A stretch of DNA of 64,000 nt from Gnetum montanum (taxonomy: Eukaryota; Streptophyta; Gnetopsida; Gnetales; Gnetaceae): the NCBI GenBank assembly GCA_015680685.1, contig MNCI01028922.1, positions 383,609 through 447,608 of the forward strand, in the 5' to 3' direction. A program made the translations under genes and the position numbers. This document shows positions 23,180 to 34,469 of this stretch, piece after piece (position 1 is the first letter of the stretch; each line of letters begins with the position of its first letter). A model generated the notes under the pieces. The model was not told the DNA's origin. It saw nothing but the letters and a program-made list of their open reading frames with translations, and did not search any database.

Positions 23180-25010
23180 CTTCTTCTCTGAGGTAGGACA
23201 ATGCTAAATTTCTAGTTCCTCAATACTACAAGGTGGTATATACACATCCAGATGAGTATGTACTTGATTTCACTTTCATCTTGCATGAGGATGAACAACT
23301 GAAATGACATGATATGGAAGGCAACATTGTAATGCCTCATGATTGATCTATGCCTATGATACTACTTTAAATTCTTACGAAGCTGGCATCCAAAATCTTC
23401 AAGAGGAGTACATTGTGCATGATTATGACTACTAGGTCTACCATCCCATTGAAACACAATGTCGGAGAGATTGAAACTAGGAGAAGCATCATGAATTTGT
23501 GAAGGGGAAATGGTTCACCAATCCCTTGTTCCTACTAAACCAAGATGACAATGAGGATCCTATCTATGGGGGCTCTCAACATGAAAATTCTCTATCCCTT
23601 GTTACTGGTGATGAGGGTGTGGCCCTAAATTTGCATTGCACTATCAACAATGCAGGTTTAGGTAAAGATGGTAGTCAAGGTAGGGGCTTAGACAAGCATC
23701 AAGATGATAAGAAACCTGACAAACTTGGTCGTGACCACCGAAGGGGAGTTGGAAGATACTATGGTGGTGGCAATCCTCCTACTTCTTCATCCTCTTCTTT
23801 TGCATCTTCTTCTTTTGGTTCTAAAAAATGCTACAAAAGGAAAAATTGTGATCAAGGTGAGCAATAGGACAATAATATTGATCTCCATGCCCATAATAAT
23901 TGAAGGGGTAATAGAGGAAATTATTGATAACAACAAAATAATGATGATGATGAGCCTTTTCTGGTAGCTTGAAGCATGCTTAACCTTGTAAAGGTAGTCA
24001 AGATCCCATCTAGGCATGTGAAAGATAGTTGGATCAAGCTCCTAGACATGAACAATATCCCAAGATTTGAGTGGGCATATAACTATGATCTATAATACCA
24101 TCTACAAGCCTTTCACAATGCCTACACCTTAAAAAACATAGAGAACTACTCTCAATAATTGAAGCTATTCCCTAGGACACTCATCAAAGAGGCAGAAAGC
24201 TAGTACAGGTCCTTGCAACCAGAATCCATTTGTAGATGGAGTATTATTGTAAAACTATTTAATGAAAAATACCAAACATACTCCAGAGTGTCTAATCTAA
24301 GAAGGTAAATCCAAGGCTAGAAATAGAGAACACATGAACCCTTGGATGCTGGCATGGGTAGATATTGTTCTCTCTTACACCAATGCCTTGGGCATGATTG
24401 TTCTTAGAGGAAACAACTCCACCGCATCATAGATGGGCTCAGAGCAAAATCCAGAAGAACTCTTGGGGTTTATGCCCAAGGATGACTATCTGAACTAAGA
24501 GCTCATCGAATACAAAGGCTGATAGAGAAGGTAGCAAAAGAATAAGGTGAGTTGAAAAAAAGGAAAAGTATAGAGTAATATAATAGGAATCCTTTCATCA
24601 GGAAAAGGGAGGTTTGATTCTATGATGAGGAGGAGTTACCACTTGATGAGGTGGTGAACAAGAAAACCTTACCTATCCAAAAATCTGTTTCTAATATTTT
24701 GGCTAGGGTTGATAAATTATGGAACTCTTTGGATGAAAAATTGCAAAATAATATGAAGATTACTGAAGAATCCAAAGAGTAGGATAGTGATCACAACCAC
24801 AGGAGGCAGAAAGAAGCTGAATGTGTCTATCAAAGAGGTAAGGGCAAAGCTGCTACAACAGAGAAAGTTGTGGAGACAGACTCCAATGATGATGTTGGAT
24901 GTGACATTTGTCAATATGAACATCCTAAGGGATGTTGCCCTATGGTGTCACACTTACAAGAGTTTGGGGTGTATGTGCTAAATCCTTGACTAGTAAGGTG
25001 GTAAGCACCC
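23180..25010 (+). pseudogene. Element P gag
   Basis: Gag would form the particle core. A frame starts ATGTCTTCTTCTC at about 23177 and gives KFLVPQYYKVVYTHPDEY with stops. An open stretch at 23499-23867 reads NQDDNEDPIYGG and SLVTGDEGVALNLHC, then a Gly/Ser-rich tail and basic KKCYKRKNC. Much of 23900-24700 is broken. At 24697-24984 another frame reads LARVDKLWNSLDEKLQNN, then a Cys/His cluster CDICQYEHPKGCC (24901-24942) that could be a zinc-binding nucleocapsid motif. I do not find the WYRALP-type gag core present in the T family, so this gag is different or too decayed. The order before protease supports the call. Confidence 0.55.
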
Positions 25011-25486
25011 AGAAAATTGCCTTATCCTCAAGGTAATCTAAGGCAGTTCCACTAGCAACAACAAGCTTACTATCCAAGTGGAGCTCTACCAGAATCATAT
25101 GAGCAATACGAGTAGTGGTAGCAACCATAGTTGTGGGGAATGCCAATGCTAGAATAGCAGTACCCTTATAGGCAACTAGATCCATATGGGTACTATATAT
25201 AGCAACCTATTTCTCCATAAAGTTCTATTAGTCACACCTCATTCCAACATCAATATTATCCTACAGATTACCATTGATTTCATTAACCATCTACTCAAGG
25301 GAAGCATCCATATCCATACCATCCTCTGCAGTCGTCTACACACATCTCTCCTCCCCCAAACCAGTTACCTCCTACTTCTTCTATGTAGGGTGAAATTCCC
25401 CCATAAACACAACAACAAAATGCTATGAGGGCTGTAAATTTATAATCGGCCTTCCAGCTTAGTGGTTTAGAAAATTGATCTAGAAA

Positions 25487-26063
25487 ATGATCATTTTTAC
25501 GATGAATAGTCCTCTAAAACCCTCACAACTTAATGCAACTGGTTGGCTTGTATCTCTAGCACCCTCATCCTCTACATCAAACACATTCAAGGGCCCTTCA
25601 AACCAAACACTATCTCAGATATACCTTGTAATGTTAACTCATGCTATCTCCAATTTGATCAAGACTAGCAACCTTCCCACAAAGATATTTGACCTAGGAA
25701 GTCCTCTTATTTACTTAAAAATTGCTAGACATGAGCCATGCAAGGCTCGTCTTGATTCTGGTTCCAGTGTCAACCTCATCTCCTATGAGATGTACAAGGC
25801 CTAGAACCTACCACCTCTTAAGAAAAGTAATAACTATTTAGAATTGGTAGACTAGTTAATTCCTATTCCTTTGGGATTAGTGAAGGAACTTCTGACCATA
25901 GTTTGTCGGTAGTCCTATCCTACTGATTTTCTAGTGATCAAGGTAGATGACTGTAAAGGAAACTTCCTCATCATTATGGGACATCCTTGGTTAAGCATTG
26001 TTGATGCACAAATGGGCATCAGGGACCTCTCCTTGAAAATCTCCAAAGAGAATGAATTTTAAT
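25487..26063 (+). pseudogene. Element P aspartic protease
   Basis: Retroelement proteases cleave the Gag-Pol polyprotein. The open frame 25487-25804 ends with CKARLDSGSSVNLISYEMYK. The Asp at 25754-25756 is the catalytic residue of the D-S/T-G-S motif, which is intact here. After a TAG the frame continues with TDFLVIKVDD and IIMGHPWLSIVDAQ (about 25972-26010), equivalent to the ILGRPWL motif that closes the fold. It lies between gag and RT as in Ty3/gypsy elements. It differs from the T-family proteases, which carry D-D-G. Confidence 0.75.
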
Positions 26064-26239
26064 GACTTGAGAAGAAGCGAGTTCCATGCATCATGTACAG
26101 TGATAATGGGTGTAATTGCATGCAGAAAATTTGATCCATTAAATGTACATACATTAAAGCATGCAATTAGTGTACATATGAAAGAAATATCCAAAGGTGC
26201 CTATACATAATAACCACAAAATAAGAGGGTGCCTAGTGG

Positions 26240-27867
26240 TTGACAATTGACTCTGATCACAGCAGGCTATGCATGAAACCTACTGAGAGCCTAACATGTG
26301 CTTATGTCAAAGGTATGGATGAACTTGAGCATGTTCATCACCAACTCTCTAATGATGAAGCTGATGATACCTATTGGGGAGGGTTGGAAATCCCTAATAA
26401 TTTCAAGCTAGATCCCCTAGAGTTAAAAACTCTACCAAATGGCATGGAGTATGCATTTTTTAAAAATGGCAAGTTGGTTATAATCAATGCAAATCTTGCT
26501 TTTGAACAAAAATACAAGCTATTGGAGGTGGCTAACAAATGGTCATCAACCTTTTCTTGGTCGTATCTTGAACTGACTAAAATTGATCCAAGGATATGTT
26601 AGCATTGTATCTACATCGACCTATCATGAAGCCAAGAAGGTAGTCACAAAGCTAGCTAAATCTCAAGTTGAAGTAGATCATCGAAGAGGAAATAGGACAA
26701 CTCCTTAAGGCGAAGTTCATCTATTCCATTGCAGATAGTAAGTGGATTAGCCCATTTGTAATAGTGCTAAAGAAAGGTGGCAAGTGGTAGGTTTGCATCG
26801 ACTTTAGGTTGTTGAATATGGCAACATTTAAAGATCATTTACTATTATCATTTGTGGACCAAGTGTTGGATACTATAACTAAGCATTGCTATTATAGCTT
26901 CTTGGATGGTTATAGTGGCTATAACCAAATCCAGATTATGCCAGAGGATCAAGCCAAAACAATAGTCATGAGTTCCTAGGGAAACTTTGCATATTGTAAG
27001 ATGCCATTTAGTCTATGCAATGCCCTTGTAACATTTCAATGCTTGGTCCTTACTATTTTTCAATAATAGATTGGTAGTGGGATAGAAGTCTTTATGGATG
27101 ACTTCTCTACCTATGGGGCTACATTTGAGTAAGTACTGAAAAGATGTGTTGAAATAAAACTTAGGCTCAATTGGTAGAAAATCCATTTAATGGTCCAGGA
27201 AGGCATTGTACTAGGGCACATAATTACTTAGGCAAGGATTGAGGTAGACTTAGAAAAGATAAGGGTCATCCAAGGAATCACATGCCAACTAGAGATAGTC
27301 AAGGATGTTTGATCATTCCTTAGACACACCTATTGACAGTTTATAGAGAATTTGTCTAAGATCGCAAAGCCATTGGTCAAGCTTACAAAGAAAGATGCTC
27401 CATTCATTTGGAGCAAGGAGTGTGAACATGCATTTTAATTGCTAAAAGAAAAACTCATAGAAACTCCAATTCTACAAGCACCAGACTGGTGTAGACCATT
27501 TCAAATAATGACAGAAACATATGATTATGCCTTGGAAGCTGTGCTTATGTAGTTGGATGATAGGAAACATCTATATTACATCCATTGCATGAGCCAAAGC
27601 ATTGTGGGTGCATAGTTGAATTACACCATAACTGAGAAAGAACTAATGGCAGTGGTGCATGCTCTCAAAAGGTTTAGGCACCATGTTCTTGGCTATAAGG
27701 TGTTTGTGCACATAGATCACAATGCCATCCACTTTCTAATGAATAAGCCAATGGTGAGCCCTCTTATCATATGGTGGCTTGTGATCTTGCAAGAATTTGA
27801 TCTCACAATGGTAGATCAAGAAGGGACTGAAAATGTGATCACTGATGATGTCTCTTGGTTAATATGA
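26240..27867 (+). pseudogene. Element P reverse transcriptase and RNase H
   Basis: These domains copy element RNA into DNA and remove the RNA strand. A first frame (26240-26602) holds the N-terminal lead (NKWSSTFSWSYLELTKIDPRIC). After a frame change one frame runs from about 26622 to 27867. It carries LLKAKFIYSIADSKWISP, VCIDFRLLN, FLDGYSGYNQI (26899-26931), MPFSLCNA and the catalytic FMDD (27091-27102), then GIVLGHII and KIAKPLVKLTKKDAPF. RNase H follows with TETYDYALEAVL, where Glu replaces the usual first Asp, then YTITEKELMAVVHAL (27622 on) and HIDHNAIHFL. The main frame has about a dozen stops, more than half TAG, several where Gln or Trp is usual (for example in GA*LNY). Confidence 0.9.
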
Positions 27868-29223
27868 GATAACAAAGAGGAGGAGAGCCCACTCTCTGAT
27901 TAATTTTCAAATGAAATCCTCTTTATAGGAGCAATAAATGACCAAGTGCCTGCTAAATTAAAATGGTATGATGGCATCCTCACTTACCTTCTCACTCAGG
28001 AGATGCCACAAGATCTAGAATTTAGGAGGAAATAATAGTTGCTTCATTGGTTTAAGTACTTCATGGAAATTAATGAACACCTTTACAAGGTGTGAGCCAA
28101 TGGCCTGGTTCATTGGTATGTCTCTAATGTAGAGAAATTGTGTGTTTTCCCAGATGCTTATGAAGGCCATTGTGGAGGCCACTATGTAGGGAGATGCATG
28201 ACCATAAAAATCTTGATGGCAAGATACTATTGGCCTATAATATTAAGGGATGTCCAACAGTTTGTCTGATCTTGTGAACACTATCAATGAGATGGTTGGA
28301 TGATTGCTTGAATGGAGGATCCTCAATAGTGGATTCAACCACTAGAGCCCTTTGACATATGGGGCATAGACTTCATGGGTTCCATGATACCCATGCCCTA
28401 TGAAAAGGCATACATCATCATAGTAGTCAACTACTGTACCAAATGGGCAAAAGCTATAGCCATTATTAATTGTATATCATCCACTACTACTAGATTTGTA
28501 CAAAAACATATTGTAAATAGGTTTGGTGTGCCATGTGCACTAATTTTTAACAATGGAACCCATTTTAACAATGCAACCTTTCAGAAGTTGATGGAACATT
28601 TAGGGGTTGAACATAAATTAACAACACCCTATCACCCCCACGCCAACGGTCAAGTAGAAGTCACTAATAGGGAGATTACAAATATCCTAACAAGGATTGT
28701 AAGCAAATATAGGAGATATTGGAGCACAAAACTCAATGATGCCCTTTAGGCTTATTGCTCAACATTGAAACTCCCTATAGGCTACTCTCCCTTTGAGTTG
28801 GTGTATGGCAAACTTTCAACACTTCCAATCTAATCCAAGCTTTGTACACTTTTAATAGCTTGTGACTTGGACCTTGACTTGAGCCTAACACAAAAAGAAA
28901 GACTGATCAACTTGAATGTGCTAGATGAAAATCGATTAGTGGCCCTATCTTTGAATGAAGTGCACAAGGTATATAACAAGAAACATCATGACCTCAGAAT
29001 ATGGAAAGTAAAATTTCAACTTGGAGATAAGGTTTTCTATTGAAACCCCACACATGTATCCCAGAAAACAAAGTCCCAAATGTTGTGGGAGGGACCTTAT
29101 ATAATTGATGAGACCTTTCCATTTGGGGCCTTGTTAATCTACAAACCTGAGAGCCCAAACAAAAGCAGTTGGTCAACATCCAACAAGGGAAGCCTTTTCG
29201 TGAGCCTAAGCAAACTAGTGTAA
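27868..29223 (+). pseudogene. Element P integrase
   Basis: Integrase joins element DNA to the chromosome. Zinc-binding remnants are AYEGHCGGHYVG (about 28155-28190) and SCEHYQ, where the second Cys of the pair has become Tyr. The catalytic core reads DIWGIDFMGSM (first Asp present), then VVNYCTKWAKA. At LIFNNGTHF the second catalytic Asp is Asn (28549-28551), so the enzyme was dead before or after insertion. TPYHPHANGQVEVTNREI keeps the Glu. The C-terminal part has SPFELVYGK, VYNKKHHDLRIW, FQLGDKVFY and LWEGPYIIDETF. An open stretch of 124 codons spans 28375-28749. No chromodomain is seen, which agrees with the Athila/Tat side of the family tree. Confidence 0.9.
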
Positions 29224-29944
29224 CAAACACCTCAATAGATGGAGAACCATGCTCAATTTTTTAGATCTCCTCCTTCCAACAAAGTCGTGGGGGAGATGGC
29301 TATCCATGCTAATCAATACATGAGTCCTTAATTTTTCTATTTTTCATGTTACACATTTTTGTTTTGCAAATTGTTGACTTTAAAACTTTTGATTTTAAAA
29401 ATTTTTCCCATTTTACACCATTGTTAGTACATTTAAATATTTCTTAAATATTTTACACTTTATTATATATTTTACTTTGTTTGAGTGTGATTTTCTAATT
29501 TTTGCTAATAAATGTGCTTTGTGCTACTAATGGTGGTTTGTGCTTAATGTTTGATTTTTATTTTTAAATTTTTGTGTTGATGGTTAAGTTAGGGTTTCTA
29601 TTTCATGGAATAGGTAGTGAATCCATGACATTTGATCATCCACAAACTCTACGATTTTCCTTGTTTTGGAAATCTAAGGTCCCTTTCATTAAATAAACTT
29701 TTAATAAATTTGTGACCTTGGTAGTTTTCAGAATTGGAAAGGATTCAAAGTTTTATATAGGATGTGACTTCAATGGGACTCAATACTCTTTGTGTTCTTC
29801 TACTTGCTTTGGTGTTTGAGTGTTTTCATAGACTTCTTACCATTATGTGTCAACCAATAATAAGAAGTTAAATAAAGTCTTTGCATGGTGTGGTTTCCGT
29901 CCAATAGAAGGAAAAAAAAAAACAAAAAAAAAAAACATGATGGG
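29224..29944. other. Element P noncoding sequence after integrase
   Basis: AT-rich. A purine-rich GTGGGGGAGATGG lies at 29287-29299 and could be an internal polypurine tract. A-runs at 29911-29936 abut the T1 insertion. The sequence resumes at 38296. Confidence 0.5.
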
Positions 29945-31458
29945 TGTACAGTTTGAAATCATCGGTCTCCGGCTGGAATGAAACAGAAACTTGGAGATCT
30001 CAGGACATGCACAGAAGACCCTACCTTCGCTTGAGGACAAGCTGGAATTAATGAAGGCAGAGTACCTTGAGTGGTCCGCATGTGGATCAGGCAAGGGTTT
30101 CACCAAATGTACACCGATATACTGTACGCTGGGTTATATGTAAATGGCGTAACAAATGTAAAATGGAGTGTAAACGTACAAGAGCGTAAACAGTAAACAT
30201 GCAACAATGAATAAAAAAAATTGTAACAGATTTTAGCAAAGAAATATAGCAATATTATTGTGAAATGAGAGTTACAATGCACCGGTCTAACGCAGTTGTG
30301 ACTCTAACACAAGGTGGACGAATAGCCCCGGTGGATGCAAGGATGATTGTGTGCTGGGTTCAACTACAGGCACAACATAAAAGCTGTATGCTCAGCATGC
30401 AGGGTCAAGATTCAGTGTTCAGGGTTTTGCTTTTCTCCCTCGTTTCTTAGCGTCTCTAGTTTTTGTCTCTGGTTTTCTCAAAATTGCCCCCCGATCTAGT
30501 GAAAAATTGGGATTTTTATACAAGTGTAGATGCGGGACTCGGGTTTTGAGAGGGGATGATTGGTTGTGGAGTGTTGGATTCTCGGGTCCGGTGACATGTG
30601 GCGTGTTGACCGGGTGCGAAAGAATGAAATTTTACAAGTATACAGCGTGCAACACGCCAGCATAAACCGCTGTACGCCAGCATATGCCATTGTATGCCAG
30701 CTTATACACGTTGTACGCCAGCGTATACCGTAGTACGCCAGCGTATACACGTTGGGCATACAGACTTGATCAAAGCAAAAGAAGTCTTTCAACCTTTAGA
30801 TTTGAATTTGGTTGCCATGAAGATGTTGCCTGTAGACCTTCAACTTAGTTGATTTTGATTTGACATGTTTATGAAGAGTTTTGATTGGTGTACGTTGTGC
30901 AGGCTGGGCGTACACTTTACACATGCCGAGCGTATATGCTAGGCATATGCTAGGCGTATACGCTGTATCTGCTAAGCGTATATGTTGGGCGTATATGCTG
31001 AGCGTAGACGTTGCATCTGTTGGACGTATACGCTGGGCGTATACGTTACATCCTCAGTGTATGAACTCCAGAATGCATGATGTTAATATCTGAGGATTGC
31101 TTTGTTCGTGTGAGTTGATGCTTTGTATAAAGTCTTGCTCTGCAGTGCCGTTTCCATGCCATCTTCGAGGTTGCATACCGGGCGTATACGCCAATCATAC
31201 ATGCTGAGTGTACGCTGGGCGTATATGCTGTGAATGCATACTTAGCGAAGGCTGAGTATCTTGATCTCCGAAGTTGCCATTTTTGATAATAGATGTTGTC
31301 GTGGTCGTCGGTGGGTCTCAGGGAACTGCTCTTCATTGAGTCCGACTCTACTTGAAGCTGTCTGTGGGGTCCTCAAGCTTTAGTCATGCTAGGGAGCATC
31401 ATGACTTAGCTCGATTCTTGTTGGAGAAGTACTAAGCTCAGAATTTTGTGGTGTTTCA
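29945..31458 (-). repeat. Element T1 3' LTR
   Basis: Minus-strand start TGAAACACCACAAAATTC at 31458 and plus-strand left edge TGTACAGTTTGAAATC at 29945. It matches 37099-38295 closely. Five 20-21-bp units of TACGCCAGCGTATACACGTTG type lie at 30650-30752. A second group of CGTATACGCTGGG-type units lies at 30900-31050 in the opposite sense. Confidence 0.85.
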
Positions 31459-31471
31459 TTGGCCCCTCTTT
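31459..31471 (-). promoter_or_regulatory. Polypurine tract of element T1
   Basis: On the minus strand AAAGAGGGGCCAA directly precedes the 3' LTR. The same sequence precedes the T2 3' LTR at 44219-44231. Confidence 0.8.
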
Positions 31472-32619
31472 GTTGACGCTTGGAGGAATCGACCTAAGAA
31501 GTGTCGACAATGAAGTACAAAACATCATAAGCAACTTAGTAGCATTATCCTTCGACACTTGGTCAGATGTCATCGCACTGTGTTCAGTAGTACATGGGAT
31601 TGGGGAAATGAAGTTTGGAGCTGGATAGGGAAATGAAAATTGTGGGGATTGGGACCTGATCAAGGGATTGTGCATGGTAAAGGGGATGCTCTGGTGTGTA
31701 TACGGGTCATGCTGATCCTTGTCAATAGCGATTGTTTAGCAGACTCGGAATCAAGACATGAGATGTGTGTCCTTTGGCAGAACAAGACTCTTATTTAGTG
31801 TTTAAGAGGACTTATTGACCACGTGATGGTGGGTTGTGTTATTTGGAGGAACAAGCCCCTTGTTTGGTGTTAAAGAAAACCTGTTGGCAGAGAGCCAAAG
31901 CTACACAATGAGATGTTACTTAAGCTTTTGAGACATGAGTATCTGTTTCCAAGACAATTGCCTTTCCGCCTGGGGCTTATGGGAAGTGCCAAGGGTCTTG
32001 TGGCTCATTTTGCTCTTTGCTCTTTCTTTTTTTTTCTTTGTTGTTCTTTTTCATTTTTTTGTTCTTTTTTGTTTTTTTATTCATTCATTTTTTTTCATTT
32101 TTTTGTCTCTTTATTTTTTGGCAAGAGCTTTCTTTCAATTTTGCACTCATGCTCATGTGCCATATTTTGTGTTGTAGTTGCTTGAGAGTGTCGCAGCGTG
32201 TAACAGTGTGCTCATAGTTTTGAGGTGTACTGGGTGTATCTGGGAACTATAATTGGGTAGGAAAACTGGAGAATGTATTGGGAACTGGGAATGTACTTTT
32301 GAATGAATTGATTAACCTGGTTACGTGTGTCAGAAAAAATGTGGCACCTTGTCATCGTGATGAAGTGTATCTATGTATGAGCACCACTAGGTGTCATCCT
32401 GCAAACATAACTCCAAGAAGACAAGAAAACCACAAGTGAATGAGTTAGCGAACACTTCAGGCATGAATGTGACTGATGCAAATGAAGGCACCATGTGAAA
32501 CTTAAGGTAAAAAAAATGAGCAGCAATAGTGTTGTCAGAGCCGGTGTGATGAATGATGCAGCAGGCATTGATGAAGAAGTTTCATGAATTACTGCAACAG
32601 ATGAATGTGCCAGAAATGA
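31472..32619. other. T1 noncoding interior, including a T-rich run
   Basis: Similar in its first 150 bp to the T2 interior at 44232-44400. A nearly pure pyrimidine stretch (T-runs separated by C) covers about 32018-32118, which on the element's own strand is an A-rich tract. No coding motif found. Confidence 0.5.
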
Positions 32620-33060
32620 TCTAGCCAGTTTATAGTCTTAGCAGACTATCATGGGTTAGTTTTACATTATAACTCGTTGGACATTGCCAGTTTATCGTCG
32701 TAGTGGATGGTACGATGCTAGTTTATAGTCGTGGCGGACTATGAAGAGGCAAGCTAGTTTATAGTCTTAGCAGACTCTGGTGAATGAATGTGATAGTTTA
32801 GTGTCATGTCAGATAGAGCTCTGTGATGTCGGTTTATTGTCATGATGCCAAGACATTCTGTGGTATCAGTTTTAAGTCATGATGCTAGGACTGCTCTGTG
32901 TGGATGCATGCGTGTGCGTCTGTATGATCCTGTAAATAAAAGCTACTAGAGAAAATAATATTAAATAGCAACTGCAGAAAACATGAACTGAAATGCACAA
33001 ATAAATAGAAAATAATGGGAAACGGTGGTAGTTTAAGGCCTTTTCGGGCCATGAGAGAAT
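32620..33060 (-). repeat. T1 array of CTAGTTTA units with small hairpins
   Basis: Units begin near CCAGTTTATAGTC or CTAGTTTATAGTC at about 32625, 32690, 32717, 32755, 32795, 32835 and 32865, and a GGCC-type unit lies at 33030-33050. Several form a short stem, such as ATAGTCT-TAGC-AGACTAT (32632-32649) and ATAGTC-GTGGCG-GACTAT (32725-32742). Matching arrays are in T2 and T3. Two more units sit inside the gag-protease linker at 34393-34415 and 34480-34500. Confidence 0.75.
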
Positions 33061-33239
33061 GCGTAAGCTAATACAATACAAACTAAGGTGACATATGCAC
33101 AACGAACAAAGGTGAAGAGTGGGCAGAGATCAGATGTGTCTTTGGCCGCAGGGGGGTCTTGATTATGCTGTTGTTTCTTAGTCGGACATAGTCTAGGAGG
33201 CGTGCTAGTTTACTCTGGGAGGCTTTCAGTTTTTACCCC

Positions 33240-34469
33240 TCATTCGGGCGTTTTAGCTCTAGGTGTTGTGTTTGTTGTTGTGGGTGTTGCTTCAAGAGGC
33301 TCCTCTGTCAAGACCTGTGACATGTCTATGTTGTGGTCAGCTTGAAAGGGAGTGTTGTTGCCATGTATAATGACTTGTCCACCTTTGTATGGAAGGTGGA
33401 TTTCTTGATGTATCAGTAAGGAAATGGCTCGTTGTTGTGCTAGCCAAGGTCTATCAAGAATCATGTTGAAACTAGGCATCTCTTCTATGACAGTGAATTC
33501 TGCGCTGGTGGGGAATTGTTCTCCTACCACAAAGGCCAAGTTGATTGTACCCTTAACTATGACACATGATCCATTGAAAGATTTTAAACACGTGGTTTCT
33601 GTTGGCATGATCTCATTTGCCATGCCTAGTTTGTCAATGACGGAGTATAGAACTACGTTTGTTTCTGCACCATCATCAACATGCACTCTGCGAATGGTAC
33701 ATTGCTTGACACACACACTAATTGATAATGGAGCTGTTGTGACCTCCCCTCGTTCAGGGTTACGTTTAACTGCATCATCACGAAAGGCTAAGGTGTTTGA
33801 ACCCAATCCTTGTGGTGTGTGTTGTGAAATCGTTGTACGGATGGATTCCATGTTAGCAGGGATGTCCTCTGTAACAGGAATGGATGCTAACGTTTGCGCT
33901 AAGGCTTCGCGATGAGCCGATGATGTCATGACCAAATCGTACAAGCTCATGGTTGTGTTCTTTTTTTTGAGCATTTGTTTCACTTGGGCCAGTGTAGCTA
34001 CAAAGTCTGTGTTGTCTGCCGTTGTGTTGGTTGCCTCTGTATGGGTTGAGGGCTTGGGCCTGGTTTGTTTGGGATGAGGGGCAGGGCCCCCAGTGTTCAG
34101 TTGTTGTATACTAGGTGTGTCCTTTGTTTCAGCTGTGGGTGTTGTTCATTATTCGTTTGTCCTCTTCTGCTGCCATTTGGTAGGCTTATTCGTGTTGTTG
34201 GCAAGGTTGACTCTTGAGGGAGGAGAGGTTGAGACGTTTCCTACGGTTGGGCTCAGGGTAAGTGAGGGGCCATCGCATGGTGACACTTTTATGACAAATG
34301 GGAGTTTAGAGGGTGTTTTTGTTGTTTGACTAGCCTATTATGGCACCTTGATAATGAAAGGTTTCTTTGCTGTTGTCGTTGGTGCAACATGTCAGTTTAA
34401 TGTCTTAGCGGACAACTGTGGTGGTACTTTGACCACAAAGGGTGTCTTCGGTGCTTGGGATTGTGTTGC
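33240..34469 (-). pseudogene. Element T1 linker and aspartic protease
   Basis: Continues the gag frame. The linker holds repeated PFVVKVPP-type motifs (about 34420-34445, 34340-34362, 34280-34300). The open part 33983-33240 contains IRRVHVDDGAETNVV (about 33690), the position of the protease active site. Asp is kept but the next residue is Asp rather than Thr or Ser (D-D-G-A). It then reads TINLAFVVGEQFPT, MPSFNMILDRPWLAQQ (about 33460-33420) and IHLPYKGG, matching the flap region and the ILGRPWL motif of gypsy proteases. T2 and T3 share the D-D-G form, so it predates their spread. The enzyme may be inactive or unusual. The frame ends at 33240 and no RT follows. Confidence 0.8.

Noticed and set aside
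30265-30450. 61-codon frame repeated at 37148-37342 (possible small conserved protein)
   Set aside because: Both lie at the same place in the two T1 LTRs, so the similarity is due to LTR duplication and not to protein conservation.
31913-32217. Overlapping hydrophobic, Phe-rich frames (membrane-protein-like)
   Set aside because: They are translations of a T-rich tract in noncoding T1 sequence, present in three frames at once.
33424-33915. 163-codon plus-strand frame opposite the T1 protease
   Set aside because: Shadow of the minus-strand protease frame, which carries the recognisable motifs; the same shadow appears in T2 (46453-46938).
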